A stretch of 11,423 bases of DNA, from assembly GCA_003527165.1 (NCBI GenBank), contig DPSI01000272.1, forward strand, positions 1,152 to 12,574, written 5' to 3'. Origin of the DNA: Pseudomonas sp. (GTDB lineage: Bacteria > Pseudomonadota > Gammaproteobacteria > Pseudomonadales > Pseudomonadaceae). Shown here piece by piece: positions 1 to 6,223 of this stretch. Within the stretch, counting starts at the first letter, position 1; the number at the start of each line of letters is the position of its first letter. Under the pieces are notes generated by a model. The model was not told where the DNA came from and did not search any database. It saw nothing but the letters and a program-made list of their open reading frames with translations. Made by a program: the position numbers and the translations under genes.

Positions 1-415
1 CCAGCGCGACGCAGAGCGAGAGGAAGCCGAGCATTTTGCCGGTATCGAGAAAGCCAAGACGCAGCAGAATCTCGCGTGCCAGCAGCGCCGGTACCAGCCC
101 CTGCATGAAGTGGCCGAGCTTGTCGTATGGGTTGCGGCTGAGTTCGAACCAGTCCTGCAACCAGAAGCCCAGCGGCACGCGCTCGTAGCTGTAGGCGCCG
201 CCCAGAATGAGCACCAGCGCATGGGCGGCGATCAGTACATAAAGCAGCCGTGTAAGGGGGAAACGCCGGTAGCTCAACAGCAGAACAGGCGCTGCGAACA
301 AGACCGGCGCGACTTCCAGCAGCCAGGTCGCGCGATCGTATGGGGCAATACCAGAGACGATCAGCGCCAGCAGGACCGCCAGGCCCAGAGTTGCGTAGAG
401 CTTATTGTGCTGCAT
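1..415 (-). CDS. DUF2238 (YjdF-like) inner membrane protein, C-terminus outside the window
   Basis: The first 138 residues are present; the rest lies beyond the left edge. The protein begins MQHNKLYATLGLAVLLALIV and shows hydrophobic segments at about residues 6-23, 31-48, 57-74 and from 125 onward, so it is a multi-pass inner membrane protein. The stretch YDKLGHFMQGLVPALLARE (about 97-115) is the characteristic core of the DUF2238 family, which includes E. coli YjdF (about 209 residues). The biochemical function of the family is not known to me; it should not be confused with the unrelated Firmicutes yjdF of the yjdF riboswitch. The start is well constrained, because an in-frame TGA lies eight codons upstream and this is the first ATG after it. 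No clear Shine-Dalgarno sequence precedes it, but a short ORF (402-476) overlaps it by 14 nt, so translational coupling is possible. The gene lies 133 bp downstream of endA on the same strand. Confidence 0.85.
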   Translation of the reverse strand, partial: MQHNKLYATLGLAVLLALIVSGIAPYDRATWLLEVAPVLFAAPVLLLSYRRFPLTRLLYVLIAAHALVLILGGAYSYERVPLGFWLQDWFELSRNPYDKLGHFMQGLVPALLAREILLRLGFLDTGKMLGFLSLCVAL

Positions 416-476
416 GGGAGTCGTCGCCCATCGTCGTCAGGTAAGGCGTCAGCATGCAGCGCTCACGTAGCGACAC
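402..476 (-). CDS. possible 24-codon small ORF overlapping the DUF2238 gene start
   Basis: A GTG codon at 476 is preceded by GGAG at 482-485 with a 5-nt spacer, which is a better ribosome binding site than the DUF2238 gene has. The reading frame gives a 24-residue peptide, MSLRERCMLTPYLTTM followed by GDDSHAAQ, and stops at TAA (402-404), 14 nt inside the DUF2238 gene. The overlap fits a leader peptide that couples translation to the next gene. I do not recognise the peptide. An in-frame ATG at 455 is an alternative start. The frame is also open all the way back to the endA stop codon, so it could be chance open frame in GC-rich DNA. Only conservation in relatives or ribosome profiling would settle it. 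Confidence 0.3.
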   Translation of the reverse strand: MSLRERCMLTPYLTTMGDDSHAAQ

Positions 477-548
477 GCAATCTCCGAGCGAGGGCGCTGC
501 CTGCTCGATCGTTGCGCCCCGGCGAGGGCGTGTTGCCGAGCGGCTCGC

Positions 549-1280
549 TCAGCCTCGCCTGGCGCGAGTCGCTGACGAACGAGAAAGTGATTTGGCGCAG
601 CGGCTCAGATCCACCACGCCCACGTAGCGGTTGGCATTTCCCTGCACGCAGGCGACCCTGCGATTGCGCCACTGTTCCCATTCGTTGGCCGGATGCTGGC
701 GATTCCAGACGTCGTAAAGGCGGCGGTCCTGCTTCGACAGGCGTAGCCCATAGCGTTCGCTCATGTACAGGTAGGTGCGTGCGATGGCTCCCCGGCTGTA
801 CTCCGGTGGCATGGCGGTGCGTTGTTTGAAGTTCACCACGAAAGGACAGGCGCCGTACTGGGTCGGTTTCTCGCTGAGCATGCCGAAACCATAGTTGCTG
901 CGGTCGCCATTGACCTCGCCGACGACCGGGACAAGGTTGTGCAGATCGGCTTCGGCCTTGCTGAATACCGGATCGCTCGCGGTGCAGTGCTTGCGCCCGC
1001 CCTGTTGCCAGCATTGGCGCTGATGGCCGATCACCCAGGCGGGAACGATATGCTCCCATTCCACGCGTGCGGCACGCTTGGGTTGTTTGCGCGGAATATA
1101 GCCACAGCTGGCCAGATCGATCTGCTTGCTCTTGAAAGCGCAGCGGCAGTAGAAATCCACCGGACGCTCGGCGTATATCTGTCCGGCAATTTTCTTTGCT
1201 TCGCGAAAGGTGCGCGGCGCATCGGCCTGGGCGCAAAGGGACAAAAACAGGACGAGCAGAAACAAGCTGATACGGCGCAT
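549..1280 (-). CDS. endA: endonuclease I (EndA/Vvn-type periplasmic nuclease)
   Basis: Encodes 243 residues, close to the usual 230-245 for periplasmic or secreted endonuclease I, a non-specific ββα-metal nuclease that degrades DNA outside the cytoplasm. Residues 1-19 (MRRISLFLLVLFLSLCAQA) form a clear Sec signal peptide with cleavage expected before DAPRTF. The catalytic region RVEWEHIVPAW holds Glu76 and His77, and ADLHNLVPVVGEVNGDRSN holds Asn115; these match the metal-binding and general-base positions of Vibrio Vvn (Glu79, His80, Asn127). The mature part has eight cysteines (45, 47, 59, 90, 99, 145, 211, 228), fitting the four disulfides of the family. The family core ends near GNANRYV; a basic tail of about 23 residues follows (see findings). 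The ATG has only a weak GAGAAA site upstream, but the signal peptide fixes the start. An AT-rich promoter-like stretch lies about 50-90 bp upstream. Confidence 0.93.
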   Translation of the reverse strand: MRRISLFLLVLFLSLCAQADAPRTFREAKKIAGQIYAERPVDFYCRCAFKSKQIDLASCGYIPRKQPKRAARVEWEHIVPAWVIGHQRQCWQQGGRKHCTASDPVFSKAEADLHNLVPVVGEVNGDRSNYGFGMLSEKPTQYGACPFVVNFKQRTAMPPEYSRGAIARTYLYMSERYGLRLSKQDRRLYDVWNRQHPANEWEQWRNRRVACVQGNANRYVGVVDLSRCAKSLSRSSATRARRG

Positions 1281-1327
1281 GGGTTTCTCGACGACAGACT
1301 GAGAAATGCATCCATGCGGGGCGCCGC

Positions 1328-1375
1328 ATTTTACCGAGATATCATATAAAAATCATTTTAAAACAAAGAGTTGAG
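1328..1375 (-). promoter_or_regulatory. AT-rich promoter-like region upstream of endA
   Basis: This stretch is mostly A and T in an otherwise GC-rich window and lies between endA and the stop codon of the exporter gene. Read on the minus strand it offers a TATGAT hexamer (1341-1346) and a TAAAAT hexamer (1328-1333) as possible -10 elements, but neither has a convincing -35 at 16-18 bp. A sigma-70 promoter for endA is the simplest reading. AT-rich islands are also favoured by MvaT/H-NS-like proteins. The start point is inferred only. Confidence 0.35.
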
Positions 1376-1384
1376 TGCGTTTTG

Positions 1385-2239
1385 TCAAGCCGTTCGTCGG
1401 CCTGCTTGATTGATCCACAGCGAGGCGAGGATGATCAGCCCGCCGATGGCGAGCAGCACCAGGTTGGTCTTCGTCCCCCAGAACAGCAGATTGAGTACCA
1501 GCCCGACCGGCACTGCCATGTTGTTCATGACCGCCAGGGTGCCGGCATCCACCAAGGTGGCGCCCTTGTTCCAGCAGAATTGCCCCAACGCGGTAGCCAA
1601 TACGCCCATCCACACCAGCACGCCCCATTGGCTGGCCGTGGTCGGCAGCTTGTCTGGATTGCCGAACAGCAACCAGGCTGGCAGGACGATTATCAATGCG
1701 CCGAAGAAGAAATAGCCAAAGCGCCGATACTGCGGGATATCGGATGGGTAACGCTGCGCCAGATGCTTGTAGCCGACCTGGCCGGCGGCGAAGGTGAAAT
1801 TGGCCAGCTGCATCAGCAGGAAACCGCCAAGAAAATCACTGGAGACGCCGTCATAGCGGATCAAACCTGCGCCGAACACGGCGACTGCCGCAGCCACCAG
1901 CGCCCAGGGATTGAAGCGGCGGTTGAGCGCGTCGTCGATCAGCGTCACATGCAGCGGTGTGAGCACCGTAAACAGCAGTACTTCGGCCACGGTCAGCACG
2001 TTGAAGCTGAGGTACAGACACAGGTAGGTCACCCCGAACTGCAGTGCGCCGACCAATGTCACGCCAGCGATGAAGCCCGGCGCAACGCCGCGCCAGCGGG
2101 TAAGCGGGAGAAACACCAGGCCGGCGAGGATCACCCGAGTCAGTACCGCGAAATAGCTGTCCACCTGGCCGGCCAGGTAGGCGCCGATCAGGTTGAAGGA
2201 AAAAGCCCAGAGCAGGGTGACGAAAATCAGGTAGCGCAT
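1385..2239 (-). CDS. DMT-superfamily transporter (EamA domains, carboxylate/amino acid/amine type)
   Basis: Encodes 284 residues that are almost entirely hydrophobic helices, about ten, arranged as two EamA repeats of roughly residues 1-135 and 145-280. This is the usual size and architecture of drug/metabolite transporters in the inner membrane. Typical family features are the start MRYLIFVTLLWAFSFNLIG, the proline-containing helix LFTVLTPLHVTLIDDAL in the first half and ALGQFCWNKGATLVDAGT followed by MNNMAVPVGLVLN in the second. The closest match I can name is the carboxylate/amino acid/amine transporter subgroup. The substrate cannot be read from sequence; export of an amino acid or metabolite is the family expectation. 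GAGGA lies 6 nt before the ATG. The gene is 122 bp downstream of the alcohol dehydrogenase on the same strand, but a strong hairpin lies between them, so co-transcription is uncertain. Confidence 0.88.
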   Translation of the reverse strand: MRYLIFVTLLWAFSFNLIGAYLAGQVDSYFAVLTRVILAGLVFLPLTRWRGVAPGFIAGVTLVGALQFGVTYLCLYLSFNVLTVAEVLLFTVLTPLHVTLIDDALNRRFNPWALVAAAVAVFGAGLIRYDGVSSDFLGGFLLMQLANFTFAAGQVGYKHLAQRYPSDIPQYRRFGYFFFGALIIVLPAWLLFGNPDKLPTTASQWGVLVWMGVLATALGQFCWNKGATLVDAGTLAVMNNMAVPVGLVLNLLFWGTKTNLVLLAIGGLIILASLWINQAGRRTA

Positions 2240-2321
2240 GCCAGGTCCTCAGCAGAAGGCCGGCGACCTTAGCGGCTGCGCTGCAAAGAGGGAAGACCCG
2301 GCCTGCAACGGGTGTCGCAGC

Positions 2322-2351
2322 GCCTGGCGCGCCCCGGCCTGGCGCGCCCGG
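2322..2351. repeat. 15-bp tandem repeat that can fold as a GC-only hairpin
   Basis: Two adjacent 15-bp units, 2322-2336 and 2337-2351, share GCCTGGCGCGCCC and differ at one base. Each contains the self-complementary octamer GGCGCGCC (2326-2333 and 2341-2348). The two octamers can therefore pair with each other as an 8-bp GC-only stem with a 7-nt loop. The element begins 13 nt after the stop codon of the minus-strand alcohol dehydrogenase. No T-run follows on the minus strand, so it is not a canonical intrinsic terminator, but it could mark or protect the 3' end of that transcript. Confidence 0.75.
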
Positions 2352-2361
2352 TAGTCACGGT

Positions 2362-3420
2362 TCAGGCGGACTTGAGCGAGGCCAGGTCGATGACGAAACG
2401 GTATTTCACATCGCTCCTGAGCATGCGCTCGTAGGCTTCGTTGATGTTCTGGATATCGATCATCTCGATGTCCGAAACGATGCTGTGCTCGGCGCAGAAA
2501 TCGAGCATTTCCTGGGTCTCGGCAATGCCGCCGATCAACGAGCCGGCCAGACGGCGACGCTTGAAGATCAGCCCGAAGACGTTGGGTGACGGGTGGGGTG
2601 AGGCTGGCGCGCCTACCAGTGTCATGGTTGCGTCGCGCTTGAGCAGCGACAGGAAGGCGTCGAGATCGTGCGGGGCCGCGACGGTGTTGAGGATGATGTC
2701 GAAGCTGTTCAGGTGCGCAGCCATCTCGTCTTGGTTCTTCGATACCACCACTTCGCTGGCGCCGAGGCGCAGGGCATCTTCCTTCTTGTCCGGCGAGGTG
2801 GTGAAGAGCACCACATGCGCGCCCATGGCGTTGGCGATTTTCACTGCCATGTGGCCGAGCCCACCGAGGCCGACCACGCCGACTTTCTGGCCGGGACCGA
2901 CCTTCCACTGGCGCAGCGGCGAGTAAGTGGTGATGCCGGCGCACAGCAGCGGTGCGACGGCGGCGAGGTTGTCTTCAGTGTGGGAAATGCGCAGGACGAA
3001 TTGCTCGTCCACCACGATGTTGTCCGAGTAGCCGCCGTAAGTGTTCTCTCCACCGCCGAAAGCGGGACCGTTATAGGTGCCGACAAAACCGTTCTCGCAG
3101 TATTGTTCGAGACCTTCGCCGCAGGAGGAACAGCTCCGGCAACTGTCCACCAGGCAGCCGACGCCGGCGATGTCGCCTACCTTGAAGTCTTTGACCGACT
3201 CGCCCACAGCCGTTACCCGTCCGACGATCTCATGGCCCGGAACGGCGGGATAGAGTGTGTTGTTCCATTCGTTGCGAGCGGTGTGCAGGTCCGAATGGCA
3301 GACGCCGCAATAGAGTATGTCAATCTGCACGTCGTTCGGCCCGACGTCGCGGCGCGAGAATGAATAGGGTGCGAGCGGCGTGCTCGGGTCGAAGGCGGCA
3401 TAACCAATGGCTTTGCTCAT
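2362..3420 (-). CDS. yahK: zinc-dependent NADP(H) alcohol dehydrogenase / aldehyde reductase, YahK (cinnamyl alcohol dehydrogenase) family
   Basis: Encodes 352 residues, a typical length for medium-chain zinc alcohol dehydrogenases of the YahK/CAD branch, cytoplasmic enzymes that interconvert aldehydes and primary alcohols. Catalytic zinc ligands are visible as Cys41 in GVCHSDLH, His63-Glu64 in PGHEIVGRV and Cys160 in PLLCAGITTYSPL. The structural zinc site is Cys94, Cys97, Cys100 and Cys108. The Rossmann motif GLGGLG is at 184-189, and TTS at 207-209 after the second strand, without an acidic residue, indicates NADP(H) preference. The C-terminal half, including NTVAAPHDLDAF and EMLDFCAEH, closely resembles E. 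coli YahK as I remember it. AAGGAG sits 5 nt before the ATG, a strong site. The physiological substrate is unknown; broad aldehyde detoxification is typical. A near-palindrome 58-81 bp upstream is a candidate operator. Confidence 0.93.
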   Translation of the reverse strand: MSKAIGYAAFDPSTPLAPYSFSRRDVGPNDVQIDILYCGVCHSDLHTARNEWNNTLYPAVPGHEIVGRVTAVGESVKDFKVGDIAGVGCLVDSCRSCSSCGEGLEQYCENGFVGTYNGPAFGGGENTYGGYSDNIVVDEQFVLRISHTEDNLAAVAPLLCAGITTYSPLRQWKVGPGQKVGVVGLGGLGHMAVKIANAMGAHVVLFTTSPDKKEDALRLGASEVVVSKNQDEMAAHLNSFDIILNTVAAPHDLDAFLSLLKRDATMTLVGAPASPHPSPNVFGLIFKRRRLAGSLIGGIAETQEMLDFCAEHSIVSDIEMIDIQNINEAYERMLRSDVKYRFVIDLASLKSA

Positions 3421-3477
3421 GATGGCTCCTTGGGGTTGGCGTCTGGATTGAGGTGATCAAGCCTAGTACCGATATCC

Positions 3478-3501
3478 ACAGGACCGATTGCACGATCCTG
3501 T
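3478..3501. promoter_or_regulatory. near-palindromic operator candidate upstream of the alcohol dehydrogenase
   Basis: The 24-bp element has perfect 6-bp outer arms, ACAGGA and TCCTGT, with matching CG pairs further in. It also overlaps a direct repeat: GATTG at 3486-3490 and again at 3506-3510, exactly 20 bp apart, about two helical turns. On the minus strand it precedes a weak -10-like TACTAG, and the dehydrogenase ATG follows 58 bp downstream. Two half-sites on one face of the helix fit an AraC- or LysR-type activator. YqhC, an AraC-family protein, controls the aldehyde reductase yqhD in E. coli, so regulation by such a protein is reasonable inference. No regulator gene is in the window. 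Confidence 0.4.
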
Positions 3502-3770
3502 CGATGATTGACGCGTTCCTGCTGGAACGGTTCAGACAGACATGCGGCGGCGATAGCGCACCAAATTGCCGCTGCGAGGTAACGCGGCTGATAGGCTCGA
3601 AGAGACCGAATGGCTGTCGCCAGCGAGCCCGAGACCTCATCGACACACGGGTAGGCAGTAGAGTGAAACGTTCGAGCGCCCCACGAGGAGTGTTGCCGCC
3701 TGATGCGAAGGCACTGATGTGCGTTCAGGGCTCGGCGGCCGGAAGGGCCGGCTGGATGTGTGCCTCGATC
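3502..3770. other. non-coding stretch between yahK and leuA, no gene seen
   Basis: Apart from the operator candidate at 3478-3501 and the leuA hairpin at 3771-3799, I see no supported gene in this interval. Open frames exist on both strands, but they are extensions of antisense frames over leuA or yahK, lack usable ribosome binding sites and give unrecognisable low-complexity proteins. A small hairpin with arms GCCGG/CCGGC lies near 3740-3754. A decayed regulator gene cannot be excluded, but nothing recognisable remains. Confidence 0.5.
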
Positions 3771-3799
3771 CCGGCGAGCCCCAGGGCGGAGCTCGCCGG
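3771..3799 (-). terminator. hairpin just downstream of leuA
   Basis: Perfect 9-bp inverted repeat, CCGGCGAGC (3771-3779) and GCTCGCCGG (3791-3799), around an 11-nt loop, starting 10 nt after the leuA stop codon. The position and strength fit a transcript 3' end. No T-run follows on the minus strand, so termination would be non-canonical or Rho-assisted, or the hairpin may protect the end of the message. Confidence 0.5.
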
Positions 3800-3809
3800 T
3801 CAGGCTCAG

Positions 3810-5480
3810 TCAGGCTGCCTTCGCCTCAGCTTCGCGCAGAGCGCGGTTGAGGGCACTGAACAGCGCGCGGATGCTGGCGGTGGTGATATTTTCGTCGATG
3901 CCAATGCCGTGCAGCGAGCGCTCGCCGTCCAGACGCACCTCGATATAGGCCGCGGCCTTGGCGTTGCTGCCGGCGCCGATCGAATGCTCGTGGTAATCCA
4001 TGATTTCCAGCTTGACCGGCAGGCCGGCGACCAAGGCTTCCAGCGGGCCCTTGCCGATGCCGCGCCAGTGCATGATTTCACCTTCGCTGGTGACTTCTAC
4101 GTCTACGGCACTGGTGCCGTTCTCTTCTTGCAGGCGATGGCTCTTCAGGGTGTAGGGCGTGCTGGCTTGCAGGTATTCGGCTTCGAGCAGTGCGTAGATC
4201 TGCTTGGCGCTCATCTCCAGGCCCAGGCGATCGGTCTCCTTCTGCACCACTTGGCTGAATTCGATCTGCATGCGCCGTGGCAGGCTGATGCCGTACTCCT
4301 GTTCGAGCAGATAGGTAATGCCGCCCTTGCCGGACTGGCTGTTGACGCGAATGACCGCCTCGTAGCTGCGACCGATGTCGGCCGGGTCGATTGGCAGGTA
4401 GGGCACTTCCCAGACGCCATTCGGATCTTGCTGGCTGAAGCCCTTGCGGATCGCATCCTGGTGCGATCCGGAGAACGCGGTGTGGACCAGATCGCCGACG
4501 TAGGGATGGCGAGGGTGCACCGGCAGCTGGTTGCATTCCTCGACCACCTTGCGCACGGCGTCGATGTCGGAGAAATCCAGTTGCGGATCGACGCCCTGGC
4601 TGTACATGTTCAGCGCTACGGTCACCAGATCGACATTGCCGGTACGCTCGCCGTTGCCGAACAGACAGCCTTCGACGCGATCAGCGCCAGCCATCAGCCC
4701 CAGCTCGGTGGCAGCCACGCCTGTGCCGCGGTCGTTGTGTGTATGCAGGCTGATCAGCACGCTGTCGCGCTTGTCGATGTGGCGACCGAAGTATTCGATC
4801 TGGTCGGCGTAGATGTTCGGAGTCGCCGCCTCGATGGTTGCCGGCAGGTTGAGGATCAGCTTCTTCGCGGGCGTCGGTTGGAACACCTCGATGACCGCGT
4901 TGCACACTTCGACGGCGAAGTCGGTCTCGGTGGAACTGAAAACCTCCGGCGAGTATTCGAAGCGCCAGTCCGTTTCCGGTGCGGCGTTGGCCAGACGCTT
5001 GACGACTTGCGCGGCATTGACTGCGATGCTTACCACGCCGGCCTTGTCCTGGTTGAAGACGATGCGGCGAAAGCTCGGTGCGGTGGCGTTGTAGTAGTGG
5101 ACTATGGCCCGCTTGGCGCCTTTGAGCGATTCGAAGGTGCGGGTGATCAGATCTTCGCGGGCCTGGGTCAGCACCTGGATGGTGACGTCATCCGGTATGT
5201 GGCCGCCTTCGATCAGCTCGCGAACGAAGTCGAAATCGGTTTGTGAAGCGGAGGGGAAGCCCACCTCGATTTCCTTCACGCCAACCTGCACCAGCGTCTT
5301 GAAGAAGCGCATCTTCTTGCCGGCGTCCATCGGCTCGATCAGCGACTGGTTGCCGTCGCGCAAGTCGGAGCTCAGCCAGACCGGAGCCTGGGTGATGGTC
5401 TGCGATGGCCAGGTGCGGTCAGGCAGATTGATCACCGGAAACGGGCGATATTTTTTCGAAGGATCTTTGAGCATGGTCAT
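3810..5480 (-). CDS. leuA: 2-isopropylmalate synthase
   Basis: Encodes 556 residues, the long LeuA form found in Pseudomonas and actinobacteria. It condenses acetyl-CoA with 2-oxoisovalerate, the first committed step of leucine biosynthesis, in the cytoplasm. The catalytic TIM barrel (about 30-310) begins with [11 protein letters not shown]. Asp42, His246 and His248 (in HTHNDRG) and Asn282 (in [10 protein letters not shown]) match the metal ligands Asp81, His285, His287 and Asn321 of M. tuberculosis LeuA with a constant offset of 39. The C-terminal part from about 430, including [10 protein letters not shown] and [20 protein letters not shown], is the LeuA dimer regulatory domain that senses leucine. 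I chose the ATG at 5480 because [12 protein letters not shown] is the usual N-terminus in this genus and AAGGA lies 8 nt upstream; a longer frame starting with TTG at 5579 lacks family support. The gene stands alone, followed by a strong hairpin. Confidence 0.97.
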   Translation of the reverse strand: MTMLKDPSKKYRPFPVINLPDRTWPSQTITQAPVWLSSDLRDGNQSLIEPMDAGKKMRFFKTLVQVGVKEIEVGFPSASQTDFDFVRELIEGGHIPDDVTIQVLTQAREDLITRTFESLKGAKRAIVHYYNATAPSFRRIVFNQDKAGVVSIAVNAAQVVKRLANAAPETDWRFEYSPEVFSSTETDFAVEVCNAVIEVFQPTPAKKLILNLPATIEAATPNIYADQIEYFGRHIDKRDSVLISLHTHNDRGTGVAATELGLMAGADRVEGCLFGNGERTGNVDLVTVALNMYSQGVDPQLDFSDIDAVRKVVEECNQLPVHPRHPYVGDLVHTAFSGSHQDAIRKGFSQQDPNGVWEVPYLPIDPADIGRSYEAVIRVNSQSGKGGITYLLEQEYGISLPRRMQIEFSQVVQKETDRLGLEMSAKQIYALLEAEYLQASTPYTLKSHRLQEENGTSAVDVEVTSEGEIMHWRGIGKGPLEALVAGLPVKLEIMDYHEHSIGAGSNAKAAAYIEVRLDGERSLHGIGIDENITTASIRALFSALNRALREAEAKAA

Positions 5481-5586
5481 GGCGTTTTTCCTTGAGCAGC
5501 TCCCGCAAGCGCGTCGCGAATCGGGAGGACGGAGCAGATCGATACGGGTTGATGGTTCGAATGTAGTGGCTGGCGACAACGCATTG

Positions 5587-5598
5587 CAACAGCTGTTG
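5587..5598. repeat. 12-bp perfect palindrome in the leuA leader region
   Basis: CAACAGCTGTTG is perfectly self-complementary and extends imperfectly to 18 bp (5584-5601). It lies about 107 bp upstream of the leuA ATG, just downstream of the weak leuA promoter candidate. It could be a repressor operator or a short RNA hairpin. A 12-bp palindrome can occur by chance, so its role is inference. Confidence 0.4.
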
Positions 5599-5610
5599 AA
5601 AGATTGGTGT

Positions 5611-5640
5611 TTTCTACTAAAAATCGATCAATGAGGTAAA
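5611..5640 (-). promoter_or_regulatory. weak promoter candidate for leuA
   Basis: In a local AT-rich stretch the minus strand shows TTTACC (5635-5640), an 18-bp spacer and TAGAAA (5611-5616), each matching four of six bases of the sigma-70 consensus. Transcription would begin near 5604 and give a leader of about 125 nt carrying the 12-bp palindrome and a small ORF that overlaps the leuA start. Other hexamer choices in the same stretch are possible. Confidence 0.25.
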
Positions 5641-5707
5641 TATTGTTTCGGTTATAGCGTCATGGCATGGGATTGATTGCGGCGTCTGTTGCGGCCCCAT
5701 GTCGCAC

Positions 5708-5735
5708 TCGACAGCGTCTGCGCGCGTGCCATTAT
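5708..5735 (+). promoter_or_regulatory. promoter candidate for the DUF2946-oprC pair
   Basis: TCGACA (5708-5713) and CATTAT (5730-5735) are spaced by 16 bp and match five and four of six sigma-70 consensus bases. Transcription would start near 5742, about 45 nt before the GTG start at 5788. The short leader contains a small hairpin (GCGGG 5750-5754, CCCGC 5767-5771). TTGAAA (5596-5601) with TAAAAA (5618-5623) is an alternative farther upstream. I see no convincing CueR, CopR, Fur or Zur box. Confidence 0.3.
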
Positions 5736-5787
5736 CCGGCACCGAACAAGCGGGCCGGGCAATAAACCCGCAAGCAGGAATGTCTAG

Positions 5788-6171
5788 GTGATTCGCAAAG
5801 TGCACTTCACATCGGGTCTCTGCCTTGGCCTTTTCGCCATGCTGATGATTCATGTCGGTCCGCTTTACTCGGCCTTGCAGCTGGCGCCGTCGGTCTCTAT
5901 ATCCACAGCCGAACATTCCCATGCTGCCCACGTGCAACCCGGACATCACGGCCAGCAGGCGAGAGGTGCCGAGCCGGCCTGGCTGACGGCACTGGATCTG
6001 TGTGGCTACTGCGAGCTGCTGACGCTAAGTCCGCCGCTGGTGCTTGCCGTCCTTTTGGCGATGCCTTACTACGCGCCGTCCTACGCCCGGCTGCGACCAC
6101 AACACTCATTGCGGTCGGCGCCGCGTCGTGCTGCCGGCTATCCACGCGCACCCCCTAGTTTCCACCGCTGA
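5788..6171 (+). CDS. DUF2946 family membrane protein, copper-uptake partner candidate
   Basis: Encodes 127 residues starting with GTG; AGGA lies 8 nt upstream, and the nearby ATG at 5780 reads into a stop within four codons. Hydrophobic helices at about 8-32 and 78-97 enclose a loop predicted to be periplasmic. The loop carries a histidine cluster (His43, 45, 48, 53, 54) in AEHSHAAHVQPGHH and the family motif CGYCELL with Cys72 and Cys75. Small DUF2946 proteins with His and CxxC-type motifs are commonly encoded next to TonB-dependent copper receptors in Pseudomonas, as here, where oprC begins 52 nt downstream. The family has no established function that I know of. Metal binding or help in passing copper across the periplasm is inference from the residues and the neighbour. 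The C-terminus (from about 101) is basic and poorly structured. Probably co-transcribed with oprC. Confidence 0.85.
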   Translation: MIRKVHFTSGLCLGLFAMLMIHVGPLYSALQLAPSVSISTAEHSHAAHVQPGHHGQQARGAEPAWLTALDLCGYCELLTLSPPLVLAVLLAMPYYAPSYARLRPQHSLRSAPRRAAGYPRAPPSFHR

Positions 6172-6223
6172 TCTCCGAGCCGCCAGTTCGCGGCCTTTCG
6201 AATATCCATGTGGAAGTCTCTCT

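Noticed and set aside
541..554. GC-rich inverted repeat at the end of endA as a terminator
   Set aside because: The arms CGAGC/GCTCG leave a single-base loop, so it cannot fold as a normal hairpin, and no T-run follows.
3453..5246. A 597-codon plus-strand open frame opposite leuA
   Set aside because: It is antisense to a certain leuA, is rich in the residue pattern produced by reverse-reading GC-biased codons, and has no recognisable domain or ribosome site.
5481..5579. Longer leuA start (TTG at 5579) adding 33 residues
   Set aside because: The extension has no LeuA similarity, while the ATG at 5480 has AAGGA at good spacing and the usual [13 protein letters not shown]-terminus.
5481..5640. 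Classical leucine attenuator or T-box ahead of leuA
   Set aside because: No run of leucine codons, no terminator/antiterminator pair with a U-tract and no T-box-like core could be seen.
5641..5680. Possible Zur/Fur-like box around GGTTATAGCGTCATGG upstream of the copper genes
   Set aside because: Only a few bases fit and there is no convincing dyad; it does not meet either consensus.
6044..6223. Longer oprC start adding 60 residues
   Set aside because: It would overlap the DUF2946 gene by 128 bp and place a non-signal sequence ahead of the signal peptide; the ATG at 6224 has GGAAG at 7 nt.
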